Positions 17,938 to 26,843 of a DNA stretch of 64,000 nt are shown one piece after another; positions within the stretch are counted from its first letter, which is position 1, and each line of letters opens with the position of its first letter. The notes beneath the pieces are model-generated. The model made no database searches. It had not been told where the DNA came from and was given only the letters and a program-made list of their open reading frames with translations. The position numbers and the translations under genes are program-made. Origin of the DNA: Verrucomicrobia subdivision 3 bacterium UBA693 (GTDB lineage Bacteria; Verrucomicrobiota; Verrucomicrobiia; Limisphaerales; UBA8199); assembly GCA_002298785.1 (NCBI GenBank), contig DBMR01000077.1, forward strand, positions 1 through 64,000. The letters run 5' to 3'.

Positions 17938-19113
17938 TTACCGTTTGAGACTGGCGCAGAATTTCGCGATGCGATCCAGACCCTTCTCGATATTGGCCAT
18001 GCTGGTGGCGTAGCTGAGCCGGATGTAGTCATCCGCACCGAAGGCGATGCCGGGCACCGCCGCAACCTTTTCCTGTTCGAGCAATTTCGCGCAGAACTCC
18101 GTGGATTTCAGCCCGGTCCCGGCGATGTTGGGGAACAGATAAAACGCGCCTTTGGCGTTGACGCAGGACACGCCGGGCATCCCGTTCAGCCGTTCGAAAG
18201 CATACGCTCGTCGTTTGCTGAATTCGGCCAGCCATTTGGGCAGGTGATCCTGGGACCCGTTCAGCGCCGCGACGCCACCTTTTTGGGCGAACGAGGTCGG
18301 ATTGCTGGTGCTGTGGCTTTGAATGGCGTCGATGGCCTTGGCGATTGGTTCGGGCGCGGCGCAAAAGCCCAGGCGCCAACCCGTCATGCTCCAGGCCTTG
18401 GCGAAGCCATGCACGATGATGGTGTGTTCGAAGTGGGCCGCCGAAAAACTCGCCACGCTCTTGTGGACCGCGCCATCATATAGCAGGTGCTCGTAAATCT
18501 CGTCGCTCATGATCAACACGCCTTTCTCGACACAGATGTCGCCGAGGGCTTTGATTTCCTCGGGGGTGTAGATCGACCCGGTGGGATTGCTGGGAGAATT
18601 CAGGATGAACAACCGGGTGCGCGGAGTGATGGCCGCCCGCAGTTGGTCGGGGGTGATTTTGAACTCGGTCCGGTCGCTGGTTTCGATGATCACCGGCCGG
18701 GCGGAGGCCAGCTTCACCATCTCCGGGTAACTCAGCCAATAAGGCGCCGGGATGATGACTTCATCACCTTCCTGGCACGTGGCCAGGATCACGTTGTAAC
18801 AGGAGTGCTTGCCCCCGCAGGAAATGATCACCTGCGAAGGCTTGTAGGTAAGTCCGTTCTCCCGTTTGAACTTGTCCGCCACCGCCTGTCGCAATTCCGG
18901 TATCCCGCTGGCCGGAGTGTATTTGGTAAATCCTTCGTTAATCGCCTTGATCGCCGCGTCCTTAATGTGCTGGGGCGTGTCGAAGTCGGGTTCACCCGCG
19001 CCAAATCCCACGACGTCCTGTCCCTCCGCCTTCATTTGCTTGGCCTTGGAATCGATGGCCAAAGTCAGTGAGGGGGACAATACCGCCGCCCGCTGAGAAA
19101 TTTTGTAGTTCAT
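17938..19113 (-). CDS. PLP-dependent class I/II aminotransferase (aspartate aminotransferase-like)
   Basis: The start is ATG 19113 (MNYKISQRAAVLSPS), the common N-terminus of this group. The 391-residue protein has the fold-type I motifs: GEPDFDTPQHI, YTPASGIPELRQAVADKF, NSPSNPTGSIYTPEE, MSDEIYEHLLYDG, the PLP Lys at about residue 239 in FAKAWSMTGWRLGF, and the distal Arg in YIRLSYATS. This is the Thermus/Bacillus-type aspartate (or glutamate/prephenate) aminotransferase subgroup. It follows a DUF4838 gene and a glycerate kinase gene on the same strand, with 159 bp before it, so co-transcription is uncertain. The exact amino donor cannot be told from sequence. Confidence 0.93.
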   Translation of the reverse strand: MNYKISQRAAVLSPSLTLAIDSKAKQMKAEGQDVVGFGAGEPDFDTPQHIKDAAIKAINEGFTKYTPASGIPELRQAVADKFKRENGLTYKPSQVIISCGGKHSCYNVILATCQEGDEVIIPAPYWLSYPEMVKLASARPVIIETSDRTEFKITPDQLRAAITPRTRLFILNSPSNPTGSIYTPEEIKALGDICVEKGVLIMSDEIYEHLLYDGAVHKSVASFSAAHFEHTIIVHGFAKAWSMTGWRLGFCAAPEPIAKAIDAIQSHSTSNPTSFAQKGGVAALNGSQDHLPKWLAEFSKRRAYAFERLNGMPGVSCVNAKGAFYLFPNIAGTGLKSTEFCAKLLEQEKVAAVPGIAFGADDYIRLSYATSMANIEKGLDRIAKFCASLKR

Positions 19114-19272
19114 AATGCGCCACAATTATCACCGGCGGCGCCAAGCGCAAGTGGTTATTTGCCCGACGCGAGCGGTCGGTTCCGTCAAACTTCACGCCTA
19201 ACCAACTCTGGTCTCGGAGGAAATTTGGGGTTTCGTCCCCAGGTGGCGAGTCTCGCGCCCGTCAATGCAGCT

Positions 19273-21024
19273 TCAGGAGCCCGCTAGTTTGGCCCAATCC
19301 TCGAGGGTGCGGCCTTCGCTAATGTGGCTGATGCCGGCTTTCCGAGCGACTTCGAGGAAACGGCTGCGCAATGTGTCATAGGCCTCCCCGGACACTTGCT
19401 TCGTCGCGAGTTGAACATACCAAACCGGCAGGCGCGTCACCGCCACGCGCTGCTTTTGGGTTTCCGTTTCCGCCGCCGTCTCCGCCAGGGCGAGGAGGAC
19501 ATCAGCGGCACGCAGGAATTCTGGATTGAGGTACGCTGTTTTCGAAGAATCGAAGATGTGCGCATGCACTTTCGGATCGGCCACCTGCTTTTGCATCAGG
19601 TCCAGGAAACTGCTGACCTGGGGGGCCGCTTTGCCATACCAGGCGTCCAGGAACTCCCGCCGATGCCGGGCCAGGTCAGTCCTGGGATTCCATAGGAGTT
19701 TGGCCAGCAGGTAGGAGCGGAGCGGGCCTAGTTCGCCCATCCCCCCCGGGGAGTAGTTCCCTTGTTCGAACAGCCCTTTGACGTTGTGATCCACGAAGAA
19801 CTGCACGTTCGGCTGCAGCACCTCAAAATTCGGGAAGGGCTGTTGGTAATGCGCGAAATTGGGAGTGTAATCCCAAATATACAGCAGGGGCGCCACCGGT
19901 TGCCAGGCCAGGATATCCTCACGAAAGCGCTGGTTTTCCTTGGAGGTGCAGTTTTCCAAAGAGTGGGCGAAGCAGCATTCAATCGAGCACAGCCGGATGA
20001 TGACATTTGGGCGCGGACGCAGGGTACGGGGTGGTTTGCGGGTGTATTGATAGGCGAGCGTGTCAATACGCACCTGCGGATAGTCCTTTTCAATATCCTC
20101 CGCGATGGCGTTGACAAAACGCAGCAACGAGGCGCACGGCGTTCCTTCCGCGTCGTCGAGGTTTTGGCAGGTCGGACAGTGGCACCAGTTCCCGGTGTCG
20201 TTTTGGGAGACGCTGATAATGCTGGCCTCCGGATGTTCCTTGATCCACTGGCGCACCTTGCTCTTGGCCAGTTTAACCACGTCCGGGTTGGACAGGCAGC
20301 GTTGCACGTAACCTTTGGCCCGGTGACCGTCAATCAGGGGGAAATACTCCGGGTGTTCCGTGTAAAGCTCGGGTGGTATCAGGAGGTCAAAGCTATGCAC
20401 AAACGGAAAGTAAACCGCAAACCGGCCACCATGCTTGTCCTCCAGTTTGTAATGGTTGCCGTTCAGCCGGTGCCGAGCGGCGAAGTTGGCGTCCCGCATT
20501 GTCTCGGTCCAAAAATCCTCGCGATATTCGATGGCCGGAACGATGGTTTCATCCAGCTTTGCCAGCTTCAAAGGATCGGCATGCGGCACCACCTCCAACT
20601 CGGGTGAGAACCAGCGCACTCCCAATTTATCCTCCAGCAGGGTGTATACGCCGTTCAACGTGCCGCGCGGCCGGCCGCCTGCGATGATCAGCCGTGAGCC
20701 CGCGGTCTTAAGCATAAAGCCATCCGGGCCCAGCTTCTTCTCGTCCCAATTGGGCAACGCTCGCTTGGTTCGCGCGCTACAGCCGACCAGGATTTCTTTG
20801 GCGCGGGAGGGTGCGGTTTCCTCGACGATCGGCAATTTCGCGCCGGTTATTTTTTCGAGGTAACCCTGTAATTCGCGCGCCGCGAACCGCTCGGCGGGAA
20901 TGGCGTCCGAACGCAACACGATCTGGTAGCCGCTCGATTGGCCTTTAGCCAGGGTTAAACCGGCGGCGGTGGCGTTGCCGAGGGTGAGCGTCAGCAACAA
21001 ACCGATGGTAAGCAGAGGCTTCAT
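19273..21024 (-). CDS. Secreted DUF4838 protein (glycoside-hydrolase-like)
   Basis: This 583-residue protein has a signal peptide (LLTIGLLLTLTLGNATAA). The first 150 residues resemble the alpha-glucuronidase N-terminal (GH67N-like) domain: FAARELQGYLEKITGAKLPIV, then GTLNGVYTLLEDKLGVRWFSP. The middle is the DUF4838 domain, with FPFVHSFDLLIPPELY, NDTGNWCHCPTCQNLDDAEG, a Cys cluster LCSIECCFAHSLE and YIWDYTPNFAHYQQPFPNF. DUF4838 proteins are common in Verrucomicrobiota and Bacteroidota polysaccharide-use genes and are presumed carbohydrate-active, but their reactions are largely uncharacterised. It lies 45 bp downstream of the glycerate kinase gene on the same strand. Confidence 0.86.
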   Translation of the reverse strand: MKPLLTIGLLLTLTLGNATAAGLTLAKGQSSGYQIVLRSDAIPAERFAARELQGYLEKITGAKLPIVEETAPSRAKEILVGCSARTKRALPNWDEKKLGPDGFMLKTAGSRLIIAGGRPRGTLNGVYTLLEDKLGVRWFSPELEVVPHADPLKLAKLDETIVPAIEYREDFWTETMRDANFAARHRLNGNHYKLEDKHGGRFAVYFPFVHSFDLLIPPELYTEHPEYFPLIDGHRAKGYVQRCLSNPDVVKLAKSKVRQWIKEHPEASIISVSQNDTGNWCHCPTCQNLDDAEGTPCASLLRFVNAIAEDIEKDYPQVRIDTLAYQYTRKPPRTLRPRPNVIIRLCSIECCFAHSLENCTSKENQRFREDILAWQPVAPLLYIWDYTPNFAHYQQPFPNFEVLQPNVQFFVDHNVKGLFEQGNYSPGGMGELGPLRSYLLAKLLWNPRTDLARHRREFLDAWYGKAAPQVSSFLDLMQKQVADPKVHAHIFDSSKTAYLNPEFLRAADVLLALAETAAETETQKQRVAVTRLPVWYVQLATKQVSGEAYDTLRSRFLEVARKAGISHISEGRTLEDWAKLAGS

Positions 21025-21069
21025 GCAGCTTATGTAACACAGCGATCTGAGCGGACCAACAACGGAATT

Positions 21070-22203
21070 TCAGGGGCGCCGGCGGTCGGTTGAACCCCAT
21101 TCACGAGCCGCCCGGCGCGAGGCTTCTCGCAACCAGCGCTCCGGTTGTTGCAAGGCTTTTTGGCGTTCAGTGAGAGTGTCCATTCCCAGTGTATAGGAGA
21201 ACCAATGGCTGGTTTGTGCGTTTGGGCTGACGTGCCCCGCCAATCCGATGCAGGGCACACCGGCTTTATCGCACCACTGCGCGAGGCGGCCGACACCTTT
21301 GCCCATCAGGCTCGAGGCATCCAGGCTGCCTTCACCCGTGATGACCAAATCCACATTCCGTAAAACCTCGCGCAACCGCGCGTAACGGGCGAACAAATCA
21401 AAGCCTTGCTCCATCCGGGCGCCCAGAAACGCGCGTAAGCCGAAACCCAGACCGCCCGCCGCGCCTGAACCGCGGCAGCGCGCGAGATCCTGGCCGCGGT
21501 TTCTCCTCACCTGCCGGGCCAGGGCGCTCAGGCATGCCTCCGCCGGTTTCATGTCTTCGGGGCGCAAACCCTTTTGCGGGCCGTAAATGCGTGAGGCACC
21601 CCGCGCTCCCAGCAGTGGATTGCGAACGTCCGCCACGACGCGGGTTTCCGGGAACCATGGCAGCGTTTCTGGCGCCTCGATCTCGGTCAGGTCCCGCAGG
21701 CGGGTCCATGCGTGAATGAGTCTTTGGTCCGCATCCCGAAATTTCCAACCCACCGCGCGCGCGACTCCAAACCCACCGTCATTGGTCGCGCTGCCACCGA
21801 TTCCAATGATGCAGGTTTGGGCACGACTTTTGCGGGCGGCGCGTAACACCGCGCCGAGTCCAAACGTGTCGAGTTGGAACGGGTGGAAAACGCCGTGGGG
21901 AAGTGGAGCCAGCCCAACGATCGCCGCGGATTCAATGATTGCCGTGCGAGAATCTCCAGCCCACCACCACCACGCCGATCTCGGGCGATGGGCAGCGTCC
22001 AGGGTTTTGATCTGCTGCCGTTCCGCTCCCAGCAACAAACCCATCACCTCGCCAAATCCGTCCCCGCCATCCGTCATCGGCAGGCAGGTCAACTTGTCGT
22101 TTCGGTGCTCTTTCCGCCAGCCGTCTGCAATCGCCCCAGCGGCTTGCGCCGCCGTCATGGTGCCTTTGAACTTGTCCGGAATAATTAGAACTCGACGGCT
22201 CAT
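21070..22203 (-). CDS. Glycerate kinase (GlxK/GarK family)
   Basis: This 377-residue protein matches the GK-II-like glycerate kinase family by MSRRVLIIPDKFKGTMTA at the N-terminus, LPMTDGGDGFGEVM, GIGGSATNDGGFGVARAVG, the segment GASRIYGPQKGLRPED and VITGEGSLDASSLMGKGVGRLA. Family enzymes phosphorylate D-glycerate to 2- or 3-phosphoglycerate, feeding glyoxylate- or sugar-acid-derived carbon into glycolysis. Length and motif order are normal, with no sign of decay. The DUF4838 gene follows at 45 bp, so sugar-acid catabolism may be coupled with polysaccharide breakdown; this is inference. It is divergent from the glutaredoxin gene. Confidence 0.94.
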   Translation of the reverse strand: MSRRVLIIPDKFKGTMTAAQAAGAIADGWRKEHRNDKLTCLPMTDGGDGFGEVMGLLLGAERQQIKTLDAAHRPRSAWWWWAGDSRTAIIESAAIVGLAPLPHGVFHPFQLDTFGLGAVLRAARKSRAQTCIIGIGGSATNDGGFGVARAVGWKFRDADQRLIHAWTRLRDLTEIEAPETLPWFPETRVVADVRNPLLGARGASRIYGPQKGLRPEDMKPAEACLSALARQVRRNRGQDLARCRGSGAAGGLGFGLRAFLGARMEQGFDLFARYARLREVLRNVDLVITGEGSLDASSLMGKGVGRLAQWCDKAGVPCIGLAGHVSPNAQTSHWFSYTLGMDTLTERQKALQQPERWLREASRRAAREWGSTDRRRP

Positions 22204-22432
22204 TCGGGCCCAGTCAAAAGCAGCGCGGTTTCAAGTCAATCCGATTCCGGATTTCGATCTGCGAGCAGGAGCGATTTTCGGCGAGGCGTCGCGGCCAGTC
22301 CCCGGTGGTAAGACGGTGGTTTGGTATGGTTTTGAAGTGGTGTAAGTAATTTTCGTTCACACAATTAGAAAAAAGCAATGGCTGGTTTTGATATTATGCA
22401 AACCTGTGCCACTGTAGTAGCGCGATTAAGCT

Positions 22433-22771
22433 ATGAATAAACCGAAAATTATTGCCTACCTGAAGCCTACCTGCGGCTGGAGCCAGGGGGTTCGCGCCAT
22501 TCTGCGAAAGTACGATTTGCCGTTCGAAGACCGGGATATCATCAACGATCCGCTGCAACGGCAGGAGATGATCGAGAAAACCGGCCAAATGCTCAGTCCG
22601 TGCGTCGAGATCAACGGACGCATGCTCCCCGACGTCAGCGGGGACGAAGTTGAGAGCTACCTGTTGGCGGAGGGTTTGGTGGTGCCGAGCGATCGGGTTC
22701 CCGATGCGCCCACGAACCAGGCCTGCGCGCACGAGGCGCCTGCGGTGTCGCCCCTCGTTTTTCGCCGCTAA
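22433..22771 (+). CDS. Glutaredoxin-family protein with monothiol CGWS site
   Basis: This 112-residue protein has the thioredoxin/glutaredoxin fold pattern: beta strand KIIAYLKPT, active site Cys14-Gly-Trp-Ser17, helix GVRAILRKYDLPFEDRDI, the cis-Pro segment MLSPCVEINGRMLPDVSGDEV and a C-terminal helix. The second active-site Cys is Ser, as in monothiol glutaredoxins, although the motif differs from the usual CGFS. The last 25 residues are an extra tail with one Cys and one His. Roles in the family are deglutathionylation or Fe-S cluster handling; neither can be chosen here. It is followed by a strong hairpin and then panC. Confidence 0.85.
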   Translation: MNKPKIIAYLKPTCGWSQGVRAILRKYDLPFEDRDIINDPLQRQEMIEKTGQMLSPCVEINGRMLPDVSGDEVESYLLAEGLVVPSDRVPDAPTNQACAHEAPAVSPLVFRR

Positions 22772-22797
22772 GGCAGGTTAAGAATATTTTCACTCGC

Positions 22798-22825
22798 AGA
22801 CGCGAAGGCTTCGGCTTTCGCGTCT
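22798..22825 (+). terminator. Strong hairpin with TTCG tetraloop between the glutaredoxin gene and panC
   Basis: A 12-bp stem (AGACGCGAAGGC at 22798-22809, GCTTTCGCGTCT at 22814-22825, one G-T wobble) is closed by the very stable TTCG tetraloop. It lies 26 bp after the glutaredoxin stop. The T run after the stem is short (TTTG), so it could be a terminator or an mRNA-stabilising stem ahead of panC. Confidence 0.6.
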
Positions 22826-22889
22826 TTGCGTTCCTACCCGCAGCTTTCTTGGTTGCCACTTCTCGCGCCGTCAACCAATCTCAACCTCG

Positions 22890-23753
22890 ATGCGAACAGT
22901 CACCACTGCGAGTGCCATGCAGCGCCTCGCCAAACGCTGGCAGCGTGGCCGGGTAAGGGTCGGTTTTGTCCCCACCATGGGGTTCCTGCATGCCGGCCAT
23001 CTTTCTCTCGTGCGCCGCGCGCGGCAACTCGTCGGACCTCACGGCCGCGTGGTGTTGAGCATTTACGTCAACCCGCTGCAGTTCGCTCCGACCGAGGATT
23101 TGTCGGCTTACCCGCGGGATTTTGAGCGCGACGCGAAGCTTTGCCGCAGCGAGGGTGTGGATGTGATTTTCGCACCTGGGCCGGAAGAGATGTATCCTGC
23201 GGAACCCGGAGCCGCCTTCAGCACGGTGGTCGTCGAGGAGCAGTTGTCGAAGTTGATGGAAGGCGAGTCGCGCCCCACCCATTTTCGGGGGGTGACCACG
23301 GTGGTCGCCAAGTTGTTCAACCTGGTGTTGCCGGAAATTGCGGTGTTTGGCGCCAAGGACTTTCAACAGGCGGCCATCATCCGACGCATGGTGCGGGATT
23401 TGAATTTCCCGGTAAAAGTGGTGGTGGCACCGACCCGGCGCGAGCAGGACGGCCTGGCGATGAGTTCGCGCAACAAGTATCTCGACGAAAGCCAGCGTCA
23501 GCAGGCGCTGGTGCTCAGCCGGGCCTTGCGGCAGGCGCAGGAGCGAGTGCGCAAGGGTGCGCCGGCAAGCGCCGCCCAATTGCGCGCGGAAACGGCGGCG
23601 CTCGTGGCGCTCGCCCCGCAGGCGCGGCTGGACTACGTGGCCTTCTTCGATCCCGAGACCCTGGCCCCAATGCAGGAGGTCCGGCCGGGAGTGCAGATGG
23701 CTTTGGCGGTGTTTGTAGGGCGGACGCGATTAATCGATAACGTGAAGCTCTGA
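22890..23753 (+). CDS. panC: Pantothenate synthetase PanC
   Basis: This 287-residue protein has the normal PanC length and the class I-synthetase signatures: VGFVPTMGFLHAGHLSLVRRAR (with the HxGH ATP motif), LSIYVNPLQFAPTEDLSAYPRD, the FGAKDFQQAAIIRRMVRDLN segment and the KMSKS-equivalent MSSRNKYLDES. The enzyme joins pantoate and beta-alanine with ATP to make pantothenate in the cytosol, the last dedicated step of vitamin B5 synthesis. The ATG at 22890 starts the family N-terminus. nadB follows after 11 bp, so the two cofactor-biosynthesis genes likely form an operon. PanB and PanD are not in the window. Confidence 0.97.
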   Translation: MRTVTTASAMQRLAKRWQRGRVRVGFVPTMGFLHAGHLSLVRRARQLVGPHGRVVLSIYVNPLQFAPTEDLSAYPRDFERDAKLCRSEGVDVIFAPGPEEMYPAEPGAAFSTVVVEEQLSKLMEGESRPTHFRGVTTVVAKLFNLVLPEIAVFGAKDFQQAAIIRRMVRDLNFPVKVVVAPTRREQDGLAMSSRNKYLDESQRQQALVLSRALRQAQERVRKGAPASAAQLRAETAALVALAPQARLDYVAFFDPETLAPMQEVRPGVQMALAVFVGRTRLIDNVKL

Positions 23754-23764
23754 AGCAGGCAGCT

Positions 23765-25357
23765 ATGCGAGAATTCGACTTTTTGGTGTTGGGCAGCGGC
23801 ATTGCCGGTCTGTCTTTTGCCCTAAAGGTAGCACCGCACGGGCGGGTGGCGATCATCACCAAAAAGGACCGCGCGGAATCCAACACCAATTACGCCCAGG
23901 GCGGCATTGCGGCCGTAACCAGCCGCGAGGATTCCGTGGAACTGCATGTGCGGGACACGCTGGTGGCGGGGGCGGGCTTGTGCAATGAACCCGCGGTGCG
24001 AACGATCATCGAAGAGGGCCCGGCGCGGATTGCGGAGCTGATCGAACTCGGAATGCAGTTTTCGCAGCGGGAGGTCCCGGGGCACGCGGGCAAAGAACTG
24101 GATCTGGGTAAGGAAGGCGGCCATTCCAAGCGGCGGATTCTCCATGCCAAGGACATCACCGGTCGGGAAATCGAACGGGCGCTCCTCGCCGCCGTCGCGC
24201 AGCGCCCGCAAATCGAGATTTTTGAGAACCATTTTGCGATCGACCTGATCACCAGCCAAAAGCTGGGGTACGTGGGCGACAACCGGTGCCTGGGAGTTTA
24301 TGTGCTCGATAAGGCTACCGGGCAGGTGGAGACTTTCGCCGCGCCGGTTACTTTGCTGGCGACTGGAGGGTGCGGCAAAGTTTATCTTTACACGACGAAT
24401 CCAGACATCGCCACCGGGGACGGCGTGGCGATGGCTTACCGCGCAGGCGCCGCGGTGGCGAACATGGAGTTTATCCAATTTCATCCCACCTGCCTCTATC
24501 ATCCGCAGGCCAAGTCCTTCCTGATTAGCGAAGCCGTGCGCGGGGAAGGCGGGGTGCTGAAAACTCTCGATGGCCGGGAGTTCATGGATGATTACCATCC
24601 GTTGAAATCGCTGGCGCCGCGGGACATCGTGGCCCGGGCCATTGACAGCGAAATGAAGAAGACCGGGGCGGATTGTGTCCTGCTGGATATAACCCATCGT
24701 CCCGCTCGCTTTATCATCGAGCGATTTCCGAATATTTATCAAACCTGCCTGCGCTACGGCATCGACATCTCCAAAGAACCGATCCCGGTGGTGCCCGCCG
24801 CCCATTATCAGTGCGGCGGCGTGGTGACGAACGTGGATGGTGAAACCGACATTTCCGGGCTGTATGCGGTCGGGGAAGTGTCCTGCACGGGTCTGCACGG
24901 GGCTAATCGCCTCGCCAGCAATTCGCTCCTCGAAGCTCTGGTTTGCGGCCACCGGGCAGCGCTCAAAGGCACTGCGGCTGCACCGAAACCCGCCGGTATC
25001 AGCATTCCCGCCTGGCACTCCGGCAATGCTCACAACGCCGATGAAATGGTGGTAGTCTCGCATAATTGGGAGGAAATACGCCGGGCCATGTGGGATTACG
25101 TGGGGATTGTCCGCACCAACAAACGGCTGCAGCGCGCCCAGGCCCGCATCGCGAATCTGCAACAGGAAATCCACGAGTTCTATTGGGACTTCCTCGTCAA
25201 CAGCGACCTGCTGGAATTGCGCAACATCGCCCAGGTGGCGGAACTGATTATCCAATGCGCCCTGCGACGGACCGAAAGCCGCGGCTTGAATTATAACCTG
25301 GACTATCCCGAACCCCGACCGGAATGGGCGCAACAGAACTCGGTTCTAAAACGATGA
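23765..25357 (+). CDS. nadB: L-aspartate oxidase NadB
   Basis: This 530-residue flavoprotein matches L-aspartate oxidase. The N-terminal FAD motif is VLGSGIAGLSFALKVA; SNTNYAQGGIAAV, GHSKRRILHAKDITGREIERAL, TGGCGKVYLYTTNPDIATGDG, MEFIQFHPTCLYH and HGANRLASNSLLEALVCGHRAA follow. The HYQCGG and VDGETDISGLYAVGE segments distinguish the succinate dehydrogenase/fumarate reductase superfamily. NadB oxidises aspartate to iminoaspartate, which NadA condenses to quinolinate for NAD synthesis. A C-terminal helical bundle (about 430-520) completes the family length. It is probably co-transcribed with panC. A long antisense frame over it is a GC-driven shadow. Confidence 0.97.
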   Translation: MREFDFLVLGSGIAGLSFALKVAPHGRVAIITKKDRAESNTNYAQGGIAAVTSREDSVELHVRDTLVAGAGLCNEPAVRTIIEEGPARIAELIELGMQFSQREVPGHAGKELDLGKEGGHSKRRILHAKDITGREIERALLAAVAQRPQIEIFENHFAIDLITSQKLGYVGDNRCLGVYVLDKATGQVETFAAPVTLLATGGCGKVYLYTTNPDIATGDGVAMAYRAGAAVANMEFIQFHPTCLYHPQAKSFLISEAVRGEGGVLKTLDGREFMDDYHPLKSLAPRDIVARAIDSEMKKTGADCVLLDITHRPARFIIERFPNIYQTCLRYGIDISKEPIPVVPAAHYQCGGVVTNVDGETDISGLYAVGEVSCTGLHGANRLASNSLLEALVCGHRAALKGTAAAPKPAGISIPAWHSGNAHNADEMVVVSHNWEEIRRAMWDYVGIVRTNKRLQRAQARIANLQQEIHEFYWDFLVNSDLLELRNIAQVAELIIQCALRRTESRGLNYNLDYPEPRPEWAQQNSVLKR

Positions 25358-25487
25358 AGGCACTGGTTAAAGCCAAAAAATGGTTAGATTTTGGCAAAAT
25401 ATGGTGTATTCCAGGACTCCGTTTTCGCTCTGATCATGTGGGCACAGGCTCAGCCGGACTGGGCATGTTCCTTGCCGTTAAGTTGTT

Positions 25488-26786
25488 ATGGTGGACCAAC
25501 CCGTTTCGATAGCAGGTTATTGCGGTACGGTGGCCTCGGCGCCCGTTGCGGGGCTGGTGGCCCGGCGTAAAGCCATCCCCCGGCCCGCGAATCCAGGCAA
25601 GGCTGGAGTGCGGACTGCTTCAGTTGCCGTCGGCGGTTTATCCCGACAGGCGCTCCTGCTCACGCCTCGGCCGCGAGGATCATTTGCGCAACAGGCGGCG
25701 GAAATTTTGGAGGAACTTCGGACGGCGTTGGACCTTGGCCGTCCTCGGCCAAGGGTGACCCTGCAAACCGTGTTTTTGAAACGCCAGCAGGATCGCGCGC
25801 AGTGCGAGACTTTGTTGCGCAATTTTTATGGGGGCGACTGTCCGGTGACCGCTTATGTGGCGCAAGCGCCGTGTAACGGCGCGGCGTTGGCGTTGGAGGC
25901 GTGGGCGGTCAGCGGGCCCGGGGTGGCCGTGGAGCGATTCGGACCGCAGGCGCTGGCGGTGACGTGCGATGATGTGCGTTGGATTTATTGCTCCGGGATC
26001 GAGGTGGCCCGTGGCCGACAAGGAGTGTATGCCGGATCATTGACCGGCATGGCCAGCCTGAGCCGGGCGCTGGCGCAGGCCGGCTCCAGTTTCGAACACG
26101 TGGTGCGCACCTGGTTTTATCTCGGTGGCATCACGCGGAAGGTTGGCTCGACCGAGTGTTACCGTGAATTTAATCGGGCGCGGGCGGATTTTTATTCCGA
26201 TATTCCGTTTGGCCGAGGGTTATTGCGGAAGGCGGCGGCGTCAACCTACCCGGCCAGTACCGGCATCGGGATGCGAGGCACCGGGTTGGCCGCAAGTTGC
26301 ATCGCGGTGGAGACGCGGCGTCCGGATGCTTTCCTGGTACGTCTCGAAAACCCGAATCAAATCCCCGCTTTCCAATATCATGAGCGTTATTCTCCCCGAA
26401 GCCCGTGTTTCTCGCGAGGCGTCGCGCTCGTATTGGGCGACCAGATCACGACCTGGATCTCCGGGACCGCCAGCATTCTCAACTCCGAAAGTCAGCACCC
26501 TGGAGACGCCGCCGCGCAGACGCACCAAACCATCGACAACATTCAGAAACTCCTGGCCCCGGAGAATTTCCAGTCCCACGACGTCTCGGGGGCCGCAACC
26601 AGCCTGCGCGATCTGGCTAAAATCCGGGTCTATATCAAACGTCCGCAGGATTTTGACCGCTGCCGCGCGGTGTGCGAGGAGCGCTTTGGCAAAGTGCCGG
26701 TGATCTATGCCGTGGCCGATGTCTGCCGCCCCGAACTGCTCGTGGAGATCGAAGGCGTCGCCTTTTCCCGCCGGGCCGCGGTGTAA
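25488..26786 (+). CDS. Three-fold RidA/YjgF-like protein related to chorismatases (FkbO/Hyg5 type)
   Basis: This 432-residue protein appears to hold three RidA-fold units: about 45-145 (AAEILEELRTALDLG ... VTLQTVFLKRQQD ... ALALEAWAV), 160-275 (WIYCSGIE ... LSRALAQAGSSFEHVVRTW ... AASCIAVE) and 305-428 (TTWISGTASILNSESQHPGD ... DNIQKLL ... LLVEIEGVAF). The third carries the GTASI...HPGD..AQT pattern that I associate with chorismatases, with a candidate catalytic Glu at 420. Chorismatases hydrolyse chorismate to dihydroxycyclohexadienoate or hydroxybenzoates. RidA proteins are deaminases and normally homotrimers, so one chain with three units could be a pseudo-trimer. The RidA catalytic Arg is not evident in unit 1. 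It follows nadB by 130 bp; no pigment or polyketide genes are near. Function unproven. Confidence 0.7.
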   Translation: MVDQPVSIAGYCGTVASAPVAGLVARRKAIPRPANPGKAGVRTASVAVGGLSRQALLLTPRPRGSFAQQAAEILEELRTALDLGRPRPRVTLQTVFLKRQQDRAQCETLLRNFYGGDCPVTAYVAQAPCNGAALALEAWAVSGPGVAVERFGPQALAVTCDDVRWIYCSGIEVARGRQGVYAGSLTGMASLSRALAQAGSSFEHVVRTWFYLGGITRKVGSTECYREFNRARADFYSDIPFGRGLLRKAAASTYPASTGIGMRGTGLAASCIAVETRRPDAFLVRLENPNQIPAFQYHERYSPRSPCFSRGVALVLGDQITTWISGTASILNSESQHPGDAAAQTHQTIDNIQKLLAPENFQSHDVSGAATSLRDLAKIRVYIKRPQDFDRCRAVCEERFGKVPVIYAVADVCRPELLVEIEGVAFSRRAAV

Positions 26787-26843
26787 TTCGACCGCTTTAG
26801 CATTTCCTCGATTGGCCGCGCCGGGATATGCTTCCACTAATTT

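Noticed and set aside
23822..25333. 503-codon open frame on the strand opposite nadB
   Set aside because: A GC-rich shadow of nadB, whose own motifs are complete. No independent homology.
25372..25395. GCCAAAA...TTTTGGC hairpin after nadB as a terminator
   Set aside because: AT-rich 7-bp stem without a T tract; weak, so not listed as a feature.
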